This document shows, one piece after another, positions 9,698-20,582 of a stretch of 64,000 nt of DNA (position 1 is the first letter of the stretch; every line of letters starts with the position of its first letter). Origin of the DNA: Chrysopilus asiliformis (taxonomy: Eukaryota; Arthropoda; Insecta; Diptera; Rhagionidae); NCBI GenBank assembly GCA_964034945.1, contig OZ035961.1, positions 74,402,188-74,466,187 on the forward strand, given 5' to 3'. The notes under the pieces are model-generated. The model did not search any database and was not told the DNA's origin. It saw only the letters and a program-made list of their open reading frames with translations. The translations under genes and the position numbers were made by a program.

Positions 9698-11850
9698 TTG
9701 ATATTTTTAATAAATGTTTTTCCACAAATTCTTTAAAATTAAAAATACATATTTATTCGTGTCTAAAAATTATGAAGCGCAATAATTGCTTTCGAATTAA
9801 TGATGTGTTATTTTCATTGTTATTTCTCACAAATTGAAATCATTTTATTTGTATAAAGGACAATATTATTGACTTCGTAAGGTCGTATATGTGGTTATTG
9901 CCAAAATTGTTGTCTAAAACATTTTCAAAACTTGAAGGGCTAATTTTTGCTTTATGTTCGGATCACTTAATTGAATTTTCGGGTCAGAAAAAGATAATTC
10001 GAAAACTTTATCTGTTACAGAACAGATTAAGATGTTAGGTGAAAATCGCACAGCTTGAAAATTAAGTCTTGTTCAAAAAACTGAAACATTCTAATCTTGG
10101 TGACGGAAATGCAAAGCACAGATTTCGGATTTTTTTTAAATTTCATCCACGTTGATATTTAAGATTTTGCACCATAAAGTCAATCTTTTTTTATCATTTG
10201 GAAAACTATAAATATGTAGGTATAATTAATCATAGCTACCGAAATTGATATATATGTAATTCCGTTTTACCTGAAAAATATTGCATTCGAGTCTTTTTTC
10301 GTACTTGAACAATTTTTAATTGTGCACTTCATTTTTTAATATTTTAACATTTAACTGGTTAATAAACAATACGCTGAATCAAAAACTTTTATATCTGTCA
10401 TAAACAAATAATAACCACCTACGATTTGACAAGTTGGCTACTTTGTTGTGAAATTCATAAGAGAACGAAAACTGAATTCCCTGGCTTAGCCGACGATATA
10501 AAGAATAAAATTGCATACCATAGTAAAATGAATCCAGAATTGCCAACTTTGCATTTATCAAGTTTCAAATTAAAAATGAATTTTAGCTTTTAAGTGAATT
10601 ACAAACATTCTACATTCCAAAACGAAGCATGATATATTTATCTCGTTTCCCCATATCATCAATTGGTAATATTTTGACATTTCACTGGCCCATTGGAGAT
10701 AACAAAACACGATATCTATTGTAGTTATGATATCTGTGGGTAGTGTAAATGAGAAAAGTGTTTTAAAAATGAATATGTTGAGCATATTTTCAATCGTGTA
10801 TGTGGCGAAATGTAATTTGAAATAAACTTTTCAAACATTGACGAAATATACAATTAGTGTTAGTGCCAAACATTTTTAAATCGTAGTGTAGAACATGTAA
10901 ATATTTTGCAGGAACAGAAAGTAACATTAGTTGTTTCAAAAACTTACTTATGAAGTGTTTAAACGAAACATAAAACTGTTTATCCTAAATAATAAGTGTT
11001 GCAAATAACCATTATTATTGGTTACTGTAAACATTTTTGTATTGTTTCTAATTAACATTTTTATTGTTAGCGTCGAATCTTTTTTAGAACGAACATTCTC
11101 TTTTTTTCAGCGTAGTAAAAGAAAACCTGAGATCTGTTGCATTCAAAATAAGTAACTAATTGACCCAATACTTTGAGTATGCTTATGAAAAAAATGTAAA
11201 AAAAAGTGTGGAAAAAAAAATTAAGTCTAGTGAGCGGCCGAAATAAAAATATCATCCCTCAGATAACATCTTTATTAAATTAAACATATTATGTTTAATT
11301 TTTTTTCTTCATGCATAAATCGAATGAGGTTTGCAACATGGGAGTATAAATACCCAAGTCTAGTTGAAAAATGTCAAATCCGTGAATCGTGTCAGAAACA
11401 GGACGCCAGCGGGATAGCAGGCATGCTTGACATTGCTGTAAGGATTTCTTTGAAAACATCGCTTCATTATCTAAAAATTTAATATTATTTTTTAGGGATT
11501 ATAATCATGAATAATATAAGCAATACTGGCTGCATTTTATAATTGGCGTGTCGGACATTATTTCATTTTGCAATGTAATTTTAGTTCGGATATTGTACAC
11601 CTATAATAAAGCTGGTGTGATAACTTTTACTAAAATGGAGTTATATTTAGATGTGAGGCGTTCTTCGTCAAATCGTCCACCTCCTCTGCCCAAAATTTGT
11701 GTGGATCGATGTTGATGAACCCGGGCTCAATTTGTAGGTAATCAAGTCTACTTCCATTTGCCGTGTGTCCTTTTTGGAAAATTCAATATGATGTCCCTAA
11801 TATGACGACGCACAGTAGTTCGAAAGATAAATCCATCGACCAAAAATTAT
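9698..11850. other. AT-rich sequence, no gene seen
   Basis: Short ORFs here lack conserved motifs. The only structure noticed is a small palindrome ATTAAACATATTATGTTTAAT at about 11278-11299. Confidence 0.45.
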
Positions 11851-12013
11851 ATCGGCCCTATTCCAGAATCCGTCGTAGCTACGATTTTCAGATAATTCGT
11901 GAAAATTGTATTCCACGATCCGAAGGAATTAAATTAATTTCGAAAACATTACGAATCGGAATATCTGGTATCATAGAATCCGAAGGAATCGATCTTTTGA
12001 CAGCTAAACCTAC

Positions 12014-12231
12014 TGTCAGCCTGACACCTCTGTTCCGCAGGGTCAGGAAAAAGAAGCCAATCGGGTAACCCGAGCGATGACAAAGAAGCGAGAGTCGTAA
12101 CGTGATACAGTACCGAGGCGCATGTAAAAGACAAACCGTGTATTGAAATCGAGAATAAAACCAGATTAATAAATTCAACTGTTTTCGTTTAATATAAACC
12201 CTCACCCAAACGTCCTGAACATCCTGTGACA
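12014..12231 (+). repeat. Gypsy 5' LTR
   Basis: It starts TGTCAGCCTGACACC and ends CATCCTGTGACA, 218 bp. It is identical to the 3' LTR except for a TA/AT swap in GTGATACAG against GTGAATCAG. It contains AATAAAACC and a later AATATAAACC near the 3' end as possible polyadenylation and start-site signals. Confidence 0.93.
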
Positions 12232-12233
12232 AT

Positions 12234-12249
12234 TATCAGAAGTGGGATC
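12234..12249 (+). other. Gypsy primer-binding site, probably tRNA-Leu
   Basis: TATCAGAAGTGGGATC begins two bases after the 5' LTR. The core TCAGAAGTGGGAT is complementary to the 3' end of insect leucine tRNAs as I recall them; the exact tRNA cannot be checked here. Confidence 0.6.
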
Positions 12250-12514
12250 AAGGGTTTATCGAAAAATATTTTAATCGTATAGAATACGCGCCGTTTAAGT
12301 ATTCTCCGTTTACCGTTATAAATCGTGTCCGAAACAGTTTGTCTTTGCGCCGCCGCCGTTTTCGTCCGTAAATTCGTTTGTTTAAGACTACTTGAGGAGT
12401 CTTCCGTTTACCGTTTAAATAAAATACGTGAGTGTTTTCCGTCGTATCCGTTTATCCCGTCGAAGATCAGTGGGTTTCCGTAAATCGCACGATATTTTTC
12501 CTAGAGGAAGCTAA

Positions 12515-13001
12515 AGCTCGGTTTAGACGAGACAAGTAACTTGCGGCAAGTAGACGTAAATACACGCGATTTGACCTAGTGTGCGACGCTCGCATATGTG
12601 TGAGAATACTTGCCGCTCTCTCGAAAATAATAGAAAGCCATTCTATTTTTGTGGCAAGTAAAAACCAATACAAGAACATGGAACCGTGTACACAAGAGGT
12701 GGTTTTATGTGTGTGTGTTTCGGTTCATTTTATATTTGCTGCTTTGCCAGAAAACGTCGTAACATTTTAAGGAAAAAACGACACGGATATAAAAAACTCG
12801 TCGGCAACAAACAGTTTCAGGTCGAAATTCGCAAATTTTTCCACAAAAAAGAGTCGTGATATTTTTTCTCAGAAAATTTTAGGTTATGTTTTCCTTCGGC
12901 TGTCATTCTACTTGAAATGATTTACTTGAAACGTGTAAACTAAGCAAACTACTTGCCTCTCTTTACTTGCCGCAAGTTACTTGCTGTGTATAAACCCTGC
13001 T
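12515..13001. mobile_element. PIF-like MITE in the gypsy leader, copy 1
   Basis: The left end AGCTCGGTTTAGACGAGACA leads into CAAGTAACTTGCGGCAAGTA. The right end is the inverse (TACTTGCCGCAAGTTACTTG.. CCCTGCT). TAA flanks both sides (12512-12514, 13002-13004). An inverted copy with matching interior lies at 37214-37679, flanked by TTA. Duplications of TAA/TTA are the signature of PIF/Harbinger. No gene is inside. It sits between the gypsy primer-binding site and gag. Confidence 0.85.
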
Positions 13002-13397
13002 TAAGGGAAATTCAGCCGAAAAAAACACAAGCATCGATCGCCATTTGAATTTCTGTTCATTTGTCTGTGTGCAGAGAACAAAGGAACTGTTCAGTGAAGC
13101 TGTATACTGTCGTCTTTGGTTTTACGTGAGAACGAAAGAGACAGTTACCGTTCGTATTACCGTTCGTTGTCCGAAAGACAGAATCGAAAGAATTAGTGTT
13201 GAAATTCATCACCACTACCGTCGCACCGTTTACTAAGTGAATAAGAAGATATCAATTGTATTGCCGTTCGCTGTGCACGTATTGCCAGTGCCGAGAAATA
13301 TCCGTTTAAATTTCGTTTCCGTATAACAATCTGTGTTGCCGTTTACCGAAAAGCAATTTCGAGAAGACTTGAATTTTGTACTCTATTTTAGTCGAAA

Positions 13398-16300
13398 ATG
13401 CCGCAATTAATTCAAGATTTGGGACTCACCGAACTTAAATATTTTTAAAAAAAAAAGAGGATTACAGGTGAGCGGAAGCAAAATCCAATTAATCGAACGC
13501 CATACGGAGGCTATTGGGGGGGGGGAGGAAGTCCCTGACGATTTGGACCCTATGGAGGAGGTTGCTGAATTACGAACGGAGGTGGGAGAGATGAGGAGGT
13601 CACTGGATCAAATTTTGGCTGCTTTGACACAGAGAGAAAACGTTCAACCGTCGCAGCAAGTGAGTTCTCCAATGTCCCAGCCGCAGTTGTCCGACAGTAA
13701 TAGGGCGTCATCCAAACCGATTCCGAATTTACGCGACATTTGTGAATTGCTTCCCATATATGATCCGTCCGCCCGTTCCCCGATGAGTTCTAAGCAGTTT
13801 GTGGATAGAGTGAACGCTTTAATGAGGGCGTATAGTTGGCCGGAGGAGGCTGTAGTATTGGCGGTACAAACGCGTTTGAGGGGTCACGCTAAAGACTGGT
13901 GTGATACCTTACCGATCGTGTACCAGGACTGGACGTCGTTTACGCAGCAGCTCCTGAAAGATTTTCCGACAATGGAATCCGAAGCCGACGTTCATATCGA
14001 GCTTATATCCTCTTCACGAAAATCAAGCGAGCGCGTCGAAGATTACATATATCGAATGTGGGCCATCGGGCGTAGAGGAGGTGTAACAAGTGACTCAATC
14101 GTACGTTATATTAGGAATGGTCTAAAATATCCGTCGTTACAGGCAGCTATATCGGGTATATTTATACGCGATCCGAATGAACTGCTTTCCGTCGTATATA
14201 GATTTTTCTCGCATAATCTAAAAACCGAACAAACCGTTAAACAACCAAGTGATAGCGGAAATCAATTGGGGGTACCGAACAAAAACAATCCGTCACCGCA
14301 AACGAAAACACAAAGTGCCGCACTAACGTGCTATAATTGTTTTAAACCAGGACACTTCTCAGTGAATTGTCCCGAACCGCAGCGTAAATCCCGATGCTCA
14401 AAGTGTCAAAAAGCTGGGCATGAAGCAAATATGTGTCCGAATGTTGCTGGCCCAAGCCGAGATGCAAATATCCGAAAAATAGACTCAAAAACACTTTCGT
14501 CAGTGGTCACCAAAGAGGTTATCCTTGGATCCAATCCGGTCGTCGCGTTTATGGATCTCGGGAGTGATAAATCGTTAATCCGAGAGACATTGGCTGCAGA
14601 TCTAAATGTCGAAACTTGCGAATCCGTTCGACTTCGCGGATTTGGAGGTGGAACGTATGTTACAAACCGAAAAGTGCAATGTGAACTTCAAATCGATGAA
14701 GTAAAGAGAGAAGCGGAATTCTTGTTGGTAAAAGATGACTTATTGACTGAACCGATTTTAATTGGACGAAACGTATTGTGCGCCGATGACACGCGTGTGG
14801 TTATCGAATCGGGTAAATATCGAATAGAAAATAAACGCAGACTTTTGGTCGAGGAAACTACATTTCTTGGATCCCGAATTCGTAGCGACGAAATCCTGCC
14901 AGGCTTAAACAAAACCCAGGCTATTAGGGATTTTCCACAGCCAGAAAATGTTCATGACGTAAGAAGATTTTTGGGGCTAACCGGGTTTTTCCGTAAGTTT
15001 ATTGCCAACTACGCCGTAATCGCCAAGCCGTTGACGAACTTGCTGAGGACGAATCCTCCCGCTAGATTTGATTGGAAGTCTGATCAAATCGAGGCTTTCA
15101 CGACTCTAAAAGAACGACTTTGCACCGAGCCATTATTGGTTATGTATGACGTCAACAGTGAACACGAAGTTCACACGGACGCCAGTTCGATTGGATTAGC
15201 TGGAGAACTGCTACAAAGAAAAGGTATAGATTTGAATCCAGTTTGCTATTTTAGTCGTACTTGTAGTGTTCCGGAGAGCTCCTATCACAGTTACGAGTTA
15301 AAAGTGCTCGCCATTGTCGAATCAGTGGAACGCTTCCGGATATATTTGCTGGGTAAGTCGTTCCGGATCGTCACCGATTGCGCGGCAGTCACCAAAACTA
15401 AATTGTCAACGCCGTTGATACCCCGTATTAGTCGATGGTTCCTGAAGTTATAAGAGTATGATTACGAATTGATCCATCGTTCGTCCGAGAAGATGCGTCA
15501 CGCTGATGCTCTGAGCCGGAAGACGTCCGAACCGCCGAGTGAACCGACTGTAGTAACAGAAGACATAAGTTCTGAAGATTGGGTCGTCACCATGCAGCTA
15601 CAGGATATAAAGTTGAAAGAGATAATTCAGTGTTTGAGGGGAGTCGTCTCCTCAGAACACTTAAATAGTTGGAAGAAGGAGTATATTTTGAAGTATGGGC
15701 GATTGTTCCGACGGGATGACAAGGAAAGATTGCTAGTTACTCCGAAAGCTGTTCGTGACAGAGGAACTGCTTTTACCTCTAAGCCATTTGAGGAATACTG
15801 CGATCGAAATGGAATACGACATATGAAAACCGCCGTTCGAGCGCCACGAGCCAATGGGCAAATAGAGCGCCTAAATAACTCCATTTCAACATATCTGCGC
15901 ACGAGCACGGAGCATCCGAAGGATTGGGACGCACAGCTGCCGACGCTGCAGTGGTCCTTGAATACACAGATAAATAGCACGACGGGTTGGAGTCCGAATT
16001 CTCTAATCTTGGATTTCTGTCCACGAGACCTGGTTCAAAACCGCCTAACGCAAGCTCTTCAAGACAACGAGTCTTCGACTGAAGTCGTCGATATGGGTCA
16101 ACGCCAAGCCCAGGCTTTGGCGCGTATACAAGCCGCCCGCGAGAATTGGAAGAAGAGGTTCGATCATCAACATAAGCCGCCGAAGATGTACGAGACCGAC
16201 GACCTAGTTGTATTGGAAAATGTCGCTCGCGCTACCGGTGAATCGAGGAAGCTTGAGCCGAAATACAGGGGGCCATATGTGGTGCGTCGTGTTGTAGGAA

Positions 16301-16575
16301 ATGATCGATATCTGATTGAGGATATCGAGGATGCCGCCAGAAAAACCAGGAAGTTTAGTTCTGTATACGAAGCATCGAAGCTAAGACCTTGGTGTCCAGT
16401 GTATCCAGATCTGGAAGATGCCGACATCGAGGGTGACTCCAGTGATGATGACCTGTCCGAGGCGGACATTCGTCAGGAAGGGCCGAGTTGTCAGCCTGAC
16501 ACCTCTGTTCCGCAGGGTCAGGAAAAAGAAGCCAATCGGGTAACCCGAGCGATGACAAAGAAGCGAGAGTCGTAA
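13398..16575 (+). pseudogene. Gypsy gag-pol, frameshifted, deleted and with internal stop
   Basis: The likely start is ATG 13398. Its frame begins with a SAP-like motif (DLGLTELKYF, then KRGLQVSGSKIQLIERH) but shifts by one base at the A run 13447-13456, so the main frame has no ATG before 13552. Order in the main frame: gag; two zinc knuckles (CX2CX4HX4C) at 14329-14370 and 14395-14436; a protease-like FMDLGS (14551), with L in place of the usual T/S; then directly the reverse-transcriptase thumb (FLGLTGFFRKFI), so fingers and palm are gone; RNase H (HTDASS, 15172); a stop at 15451-15453; RNase H end; then integrase from its second catalytic D (DRGTAF, 15757) and E (15865), 35 residues apart, and a GPY-type end. 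The zinc finger and first D are missing. Both deletions keep the frame. The final stop lies inside the 3' LTR. Confidence 0.9.
16475..16488 (+). other. Gypsy polypurine tract
   Basis: AGGAAGGGCCGAGT directly precedes the 3' LTR, and its purine run AGGAAGGG is where plus-strand synthesis would start. It also codes for part of the pol C-terminus. Confidence 0.55.
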
Positions 16576-16706
16576 CGTGAATCAGTACCGAGGCGCATGT
16601 AAAAGACAAACCGTGTATTGAAATCGAGAATAAAACCAGATTAATAAATTCAACTGTTTTCGTTTAATATAAACCCTCACCCAAACGTCCTGAACATCCT
16701 GTGACA
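16489..16706 (+). repeat. Gypsy 3' LTR
   Basis: It is 218 bp and differs from the 5' LTR at only two adjacent bases. The pol frame runs 87 bases into it before stopping at 16573-16575, so the LTR itself encodes the last 28 residues. Confidence 0.93.
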
Positions 16707-17249
16707 CTACGAAAAATTTTCGCTTCGTAGATCGAGTAGCAACTTCATTTTCTTCTTATTTTAGCTCAATTTATGGCCTGAATTGTACAACAAAAAGCAA
16801 TTTTAACATTTATTATTTGTTTATTTAGTATAAGTGTAACTTTTGACAAATAAGAAGAAATTATTTTACAAAAAAGAGCAATGTGAGTATTCCTAAGTAT
16901 CCGTTATTTGTTGTCGTTTTCATTCCACTATTAACGTCCTTCACTTCGATAAATCTTCTTCCAGACACAAAGTTGCAAACGCTGCAGAATCCATTATTAA
17001 TAATAATTTTCGTTTTAAGTCAAGAAAGTGACATTCTTTCACGAAACTATTCCATATCAGAAATCTATTCCTTATGAGTTTTGCATAGGGACCTTTTTAC
17101 AAAGACATTCATTTTTCGAAGTCAGATTTTAATCAGGCACCACGAAGTTCAATTCCGTTCGGAACGTGGAATACTGATTTCTTCGTATTCGTAACGTAGT
17201 TAGTTCTTCGTAATAAAGCTACGACGGATTCTGGAATCGGGCCGTATAA

Positions 17250-18590
17250 CTTTTTACCCAATCAGTATTTTTGAATGCGGTTTTTAGTATTTTAGAGGTA
17301 ATGATTTATGCTTTATGTTTCTCAAATTTCATTAAAATCGGGCAATCCTTTCCGCCTCCATCTACATTTGAAACTTAAATGGCCAATCTCTCGAGAATTA
17401 CAGCTCGTACAAAAAAAGCTTTTCATGCGAAAAATATTTAAAATACGATTTTACCCAAATTCTCCATGCATCAGAATCAAATTGGAGCAGCATTTATACC
17501 CCATGTGATGAAATCCCCGCCAATTTCAATATTTTCTGAATATAAAATGTTCGATTAAAATTAGATTTTTTACACAAAGTCTAGATACCAATACCGAACT
17601 GCGCTTGCGCTAAATGCATTAAACTTAAGTGTATGGCATTCTTGAAGTTTTTTTTACTGGAGCGTAGGAAACTTAAGACAATCCCAGATTAGCTGAAAAT
17701 ACAATAAACTTAGGCAAGCAAGAGACGTGAGCGAATACTGAAAAGCATTCAAAACCGGAGAAAATGTTGAACGCAACCAATACAATGCTGAGCTCCAGTA
17801 TAACGCTGAGCAAAATCATTGAATGCTCCACGGCGCATTGCAGGCTGAGGTAAAAGAAATCGTTTTGTTGTTTTGTCCAATTCAGCTAAACTCACCTCGA
17901 CTTGACTTTTTGGTTTAAGTCGGGCTTCAGTGTGTAAAAGACATATTTCATGCAGAGAGCTGAAACAGAATTGATTTGAACGCGTTGCGATTCGGTTGTG
18001 CTGTAAAGATCTTAACATTTCGCTATAGTGAAAAGGTAAAAAAAAATCAACGAAAAAAATTAAATAGTTGCAAGCAGCCGCGCATCAAGGCTAACAGAGT
18101 TGTTTTTCGATTATTTGCGTTTTTCAACACTTTAGTAAGAATATAAACAAAACGGCTTTATTGGTTTTCGATAAACAGATTATAATTCTTTTAAATTTTT
18201 AATTTATTTATCAGTTCGCTATTCTTCAAATCCGTGATTATCTTATGTTTCGATGTCCGAATTTCGAATTAAGACAGACACTCAACCAATCTGGAACGAT
18301 CTATAAACTTTTCCGCAGCAAAATTTGTTGATTTGAATGCTAACGTTTTTAATTCAGAGATCGTTTTTTTTTTGGTCAGTGGTGTCTTTTCAAACTCGAA
18401 GTATCTAAATCTATCAGCAAATCAACGTCTGACCGTGTGTGAATTCGCTGTTAAGTGTTGTTATATGCATTATTAGATCGAATCGATTGTAGCTCGAAAT
18501 TAATGAAAATCAGTGCAATTAAACTTTGTATCTATCGGCAAAATCAATGCAATGTCAGCGATCCAGTTTTGAAATAATGCCAGGCGCGGT
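17250..18590. other. Non-coding flank with a diverged dispersed-repeat copy
   Basis: At about 17300-17515 the blocks TCATTAAAATCGGGC, GAGAATTACAGCTCG, AATACGATTTTACCCAAA and CCATGCATCAGAATCAAATTGGA look like a distant relative of family B. The rest shows no coding-like ORF. A TCAGTGG motif at 18376 could be an initiator for the downstream gene, but nothing else supports it. Confidence 0.35.
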
Positions 18591-18593
18591 TTT

Positions 18594-18764
18594 ATGGCCT
18601 ATTCGGATGTTTTAGCTGCCAATAATGATGACGGTGATATCGAAGATCGCCCCAAGATCAGCATTGTTGATCAACCAATCAACAAATCAACAGATCTTGA
18701 ACGATACTCTGTGTCGCAGTCATATCGGCATGCTGAAAATTACCCAGTCTCATTTGGTCCTTGA
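18594..18764 (+). CDS. Unrecognised 56-codon ORF with coding-like composition
   Basis: An ATG at 18594 opens a frame of 56 residues ending at TGA 18762-18764. The product is acidic in its first third (NNDDGDIEDRPKISIVD) and hydrophilic throughout, with codon choice unlike the AT-driven random frames nearby. It has no membrane segment and no motif I recognise. It lies 0.7 kb upstream of the candidate first exon at 19469, on the same strand. It could be an upstream ORF, an alternative first exon, or chance. No convincing splice donor was found near its end. Confidence 0.3.
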   Translation: MAYSDVLAANNDDGDIEDRPKISIVDQPINKSTDLERYSVSQSYRHAENYPVSFGP

Positions 18765-19468
18765 AAGTCTAACTTGATAAGTAATCAAATTGATTGGACT
18801 TCTACTCAACTGCGACCCAACAGAGATACAATATTACTATATTCACAATATTTGACCTGATTTCCAACTACTTACTAGCTATTATAGGAAAGTTGATGGC
18901 TTTATCAATTTTTGTGTGCTCCAAATCCAACAATACTTAAAAAAATACTTCTATCTAATGTGTCTCAAATTGACAGCTTTCCTTTCATTTCTGACAAGTT
19001 AGGGCCATTCTGACTATCGGTTTACAATTATATTTTTTTTTCAACTTAAGTCAATATCTCATGGGGAACTGTAGGTTACGTCGCCTTTGGCATTTTGGTT
19101 GTAAATATATCAGAATATTTAAATTTGTAAACATGTATAGCGCGTAATGAAACAGACTTTTTAACACTGCCCTTCAAATTGGATCAGATTTTCATGAGTT
19201 TGGGGCTACAAGTTTTAATGAGAATTTACTTTGCAGAATAGTTCGTGAGTGTGTGGAGCAAAGGCAAATTATGTGAAAAAGTTTTCTAAATCAATGAAAA
19301 GGCTCTAGAGAAAAAAATATTTTTATAGAAAAAATTGCCTTGAATAGTGTAGCATTACTAAAAGCGGAAAAAAAACCTTAAGTTATACTAAATTCTCCGG
19401 AATTACAAAGTTTGATCTATTTTATTCGGTTCTTTTTAATTTCCCTTAACACAATAGAATCGCTAAAA

Positions 19469-19746
19469 ATGTCGGCCTTAAGGGCCACAAGTAGATCATT
19501 AATGAGCAATAGATTTCAAGTGTTGTTCGCTTATTTGGTTCTGTGTTCCGTGCTAATCGCATTTACGAATAACTCTGGTGGTGTCTTTGGAGGTTCGGCA
19601 CCGGTTCGTCCCGGAACTGGGAATCCATCACCACGCCTGCCCAGGACTAGTGCTAGTCAATTGTCGCAGCTAAATAATGGCACAGGATTCAAAATCGGGT
19701 CTAAGAATGGAACGAATTCCACAAGGAATGGAAACAATCGATTAAG
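19469..19746 (+). CDS. Candidate first coding exon of a membrane or secreted protein
   Basis: ATG at 19469 in a good context (AAAAATG) opens 92 codons plus two bases, ending at a strong donor (TTAAG then GTAATA at 19747), so the stop three bases later lies in the presumed intron. Residues about 16-33 (QVLFAYLVLCSVLIAF) form one hydrophobic segment after a basic start, fitting a signal anchor of a type II protein or a long signal peptide. The remainder is low-complexity, rich in G, S, N, P and T, with N-glycosylation sequons at about residues 34, 70, 80 and 83, as in the stem of a Golgi enzyme or a secreted precursor. I do not recognise the gene, and no downstream exon was found in the window. 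It is the best host-gene candidate here. Confidence 0.55.
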
Positions 19747-19801
19747 GTAATAATTTTACTTTGGTTTTTACGATCGCCTTTTGAAACTTAAAGTGATTAC
19801 G

Positions 19802-19941
19802 TGTGGCCTGTTTCACCAAACTACAAATTACAATTACAAATTTGTACTAAACCAAAATAAGCCAACAATTTACAAGTTTTGTTAAAAATCACTTGAAAAA
19901 AACTTGTAAATCCAAATTTGTAAGTTGGTGAAATAGACCAC
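19802..19941. mobile_element. Short MITE (about 140 bp)
   Basis: The left end GTGGCCTGTTTCACCAA and right end TTGGTGAAATAGACCAC are inverted with two mismatches, and the ACAAATT motifs continue the pairing inward. The target duplication is not resolved. It lies in the presumed first intron after the exon at 19469. Confidence 0.65.
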
Positions 19942-20244
19942 TGTTACAATTTGTGAATTATTACAATTTGTGACTCAATGCTGGATTTGATGACTAGATG
20001 AAGAAATTTTTTTTTCTAAATGTTTACAATTTAACGTTGTTAAAAATAAATTGAAAATGTGTATGGATAAAAGCTTGGTTTAAATGATTAGAATTAAAAA
20101 TACGCAATAAACAATTAAAAAATATTATTTTCACACAAAAAAATTAAAAAAAAAAATTAAAACCCGATTATGATGAAAAATAGTTTTAAAACCCCCACTA
20201 GGTTAACATAAAAATAGAAAACAAGTGCGTCAATAAGACTCTAA

Positions 20245-20371
20245 CGGCCAATTTATTCACTAGGAGTTAAATCGCCTTAACTCCCTTAACTCACCTTTAA
20301 CATGGAAAATAACGTTAGCTAACTCCCTTAACTCACTAACTCGGCTTAACTCCTAGTGAATAAATTAGGGG
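20245..20371. mobile_element. 127-bp MITE with TAA duplication
   Basis: CGGCCAATTTATTCACTAGG at the left is matched by CCTAGTGAATAAATTAGGGG inverted at the right, with TAA on both sides. The interior repeats TTAACTCCCTTAACTCAC. PIF/Harbinger is the likely superfamily, judged from the duplication only. Confidence 0.75.
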
Positions 20372-20455
20372 TAAGGGATTTGTTTAGAACTTTTAATGGA
20401 GAAAGAGAAAAATAGTGTTTAATCACCGTAGGCAGAGATCTGTATAGAAGTAATA

Positions 20456-20580
20456 CAGTAGAATCCCGATAATTCGTACCCCGATAATTCGTATATCCCG
20501 CTAATTCGTATGAATTTGCTGGTCCCTTGAAAAAAATCCCGATAATTCGTACCCCGATACGAATTATCGGGATTCTACTG
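20456..20580. mobile_element. 125-bp pogo-like MITE
   Basis: The ends CAGTAGAATCCCGATAATTC and the inverse GAATTATCGGGATTCTACTG are perfect for over 20 bases and flanked by TA. The unit CCCGATAATTCGTA is repeated inside. CAGT ends with TA targets and tandem internal motifs fit pogo/Tigger of the Tc1/mariner group. Confidence 0.8.
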
Positions 20581-20582
20581 TA

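Larger units (their letters stand above)
12014..16706 (+). mobile_element. Ty3/gypsy LTR retrotransposon, internally deleted
   Basis: It has two 218-bp LTRs, a 4-bp target duplication CTAC (12010-12013, 16707-16710), a primer-binding site, gag and pol sequence, and a polypurine tract. The related element at 62485 shows the unoccupied target (AAACCTACGAAAAATT), confirming both boundaries. The pol region has lost the reverse transcriptase fingers and palm with the YxDD motif, as well as the integrase zinc finger and first catalytic residue. The element is therefore defective even though its LTRs differ at only two neighbouring bases, which implies recent movement using proteins from another copy, or deletion soon after insertion. 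Confidence 0.93.
11853..17244. mobile_element. CGGCCC-ended TIR element, split by gypsy
   Basis: The left end CGGCCCTATTCCAGAATCCG is matched by the inverse of the right end (CGGATTCTGGAATCGGGCCG, ending 17244). TAT flanks both sides. The gypsy element (12014-16706) interrupts it; without gypsy it would be about 695 bp. The uninterrupted relative at 62485-63167 has the same ends and the same internal blocks (GACAGCTAAACCTAC, GAAAAATTTTCGCTTCGTAG). No transposase is visible. A 3-bp duplication fits several superfamilies; I do not assign one. Confidence 0.85.

Noticed and set aside
13468..13470. GTG as start codon of gypsy gag
   Set aside because: Eukaryotic start at GTG is unlikely; the upstream ATG 13398 with a SAP-like motif and a one-base shift explains the frame better.
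14688..16609. Minus-strand ORFs up to 117 residues
   Set aside because: They are antisense shadows of gypsy gag-pol and the LTR.
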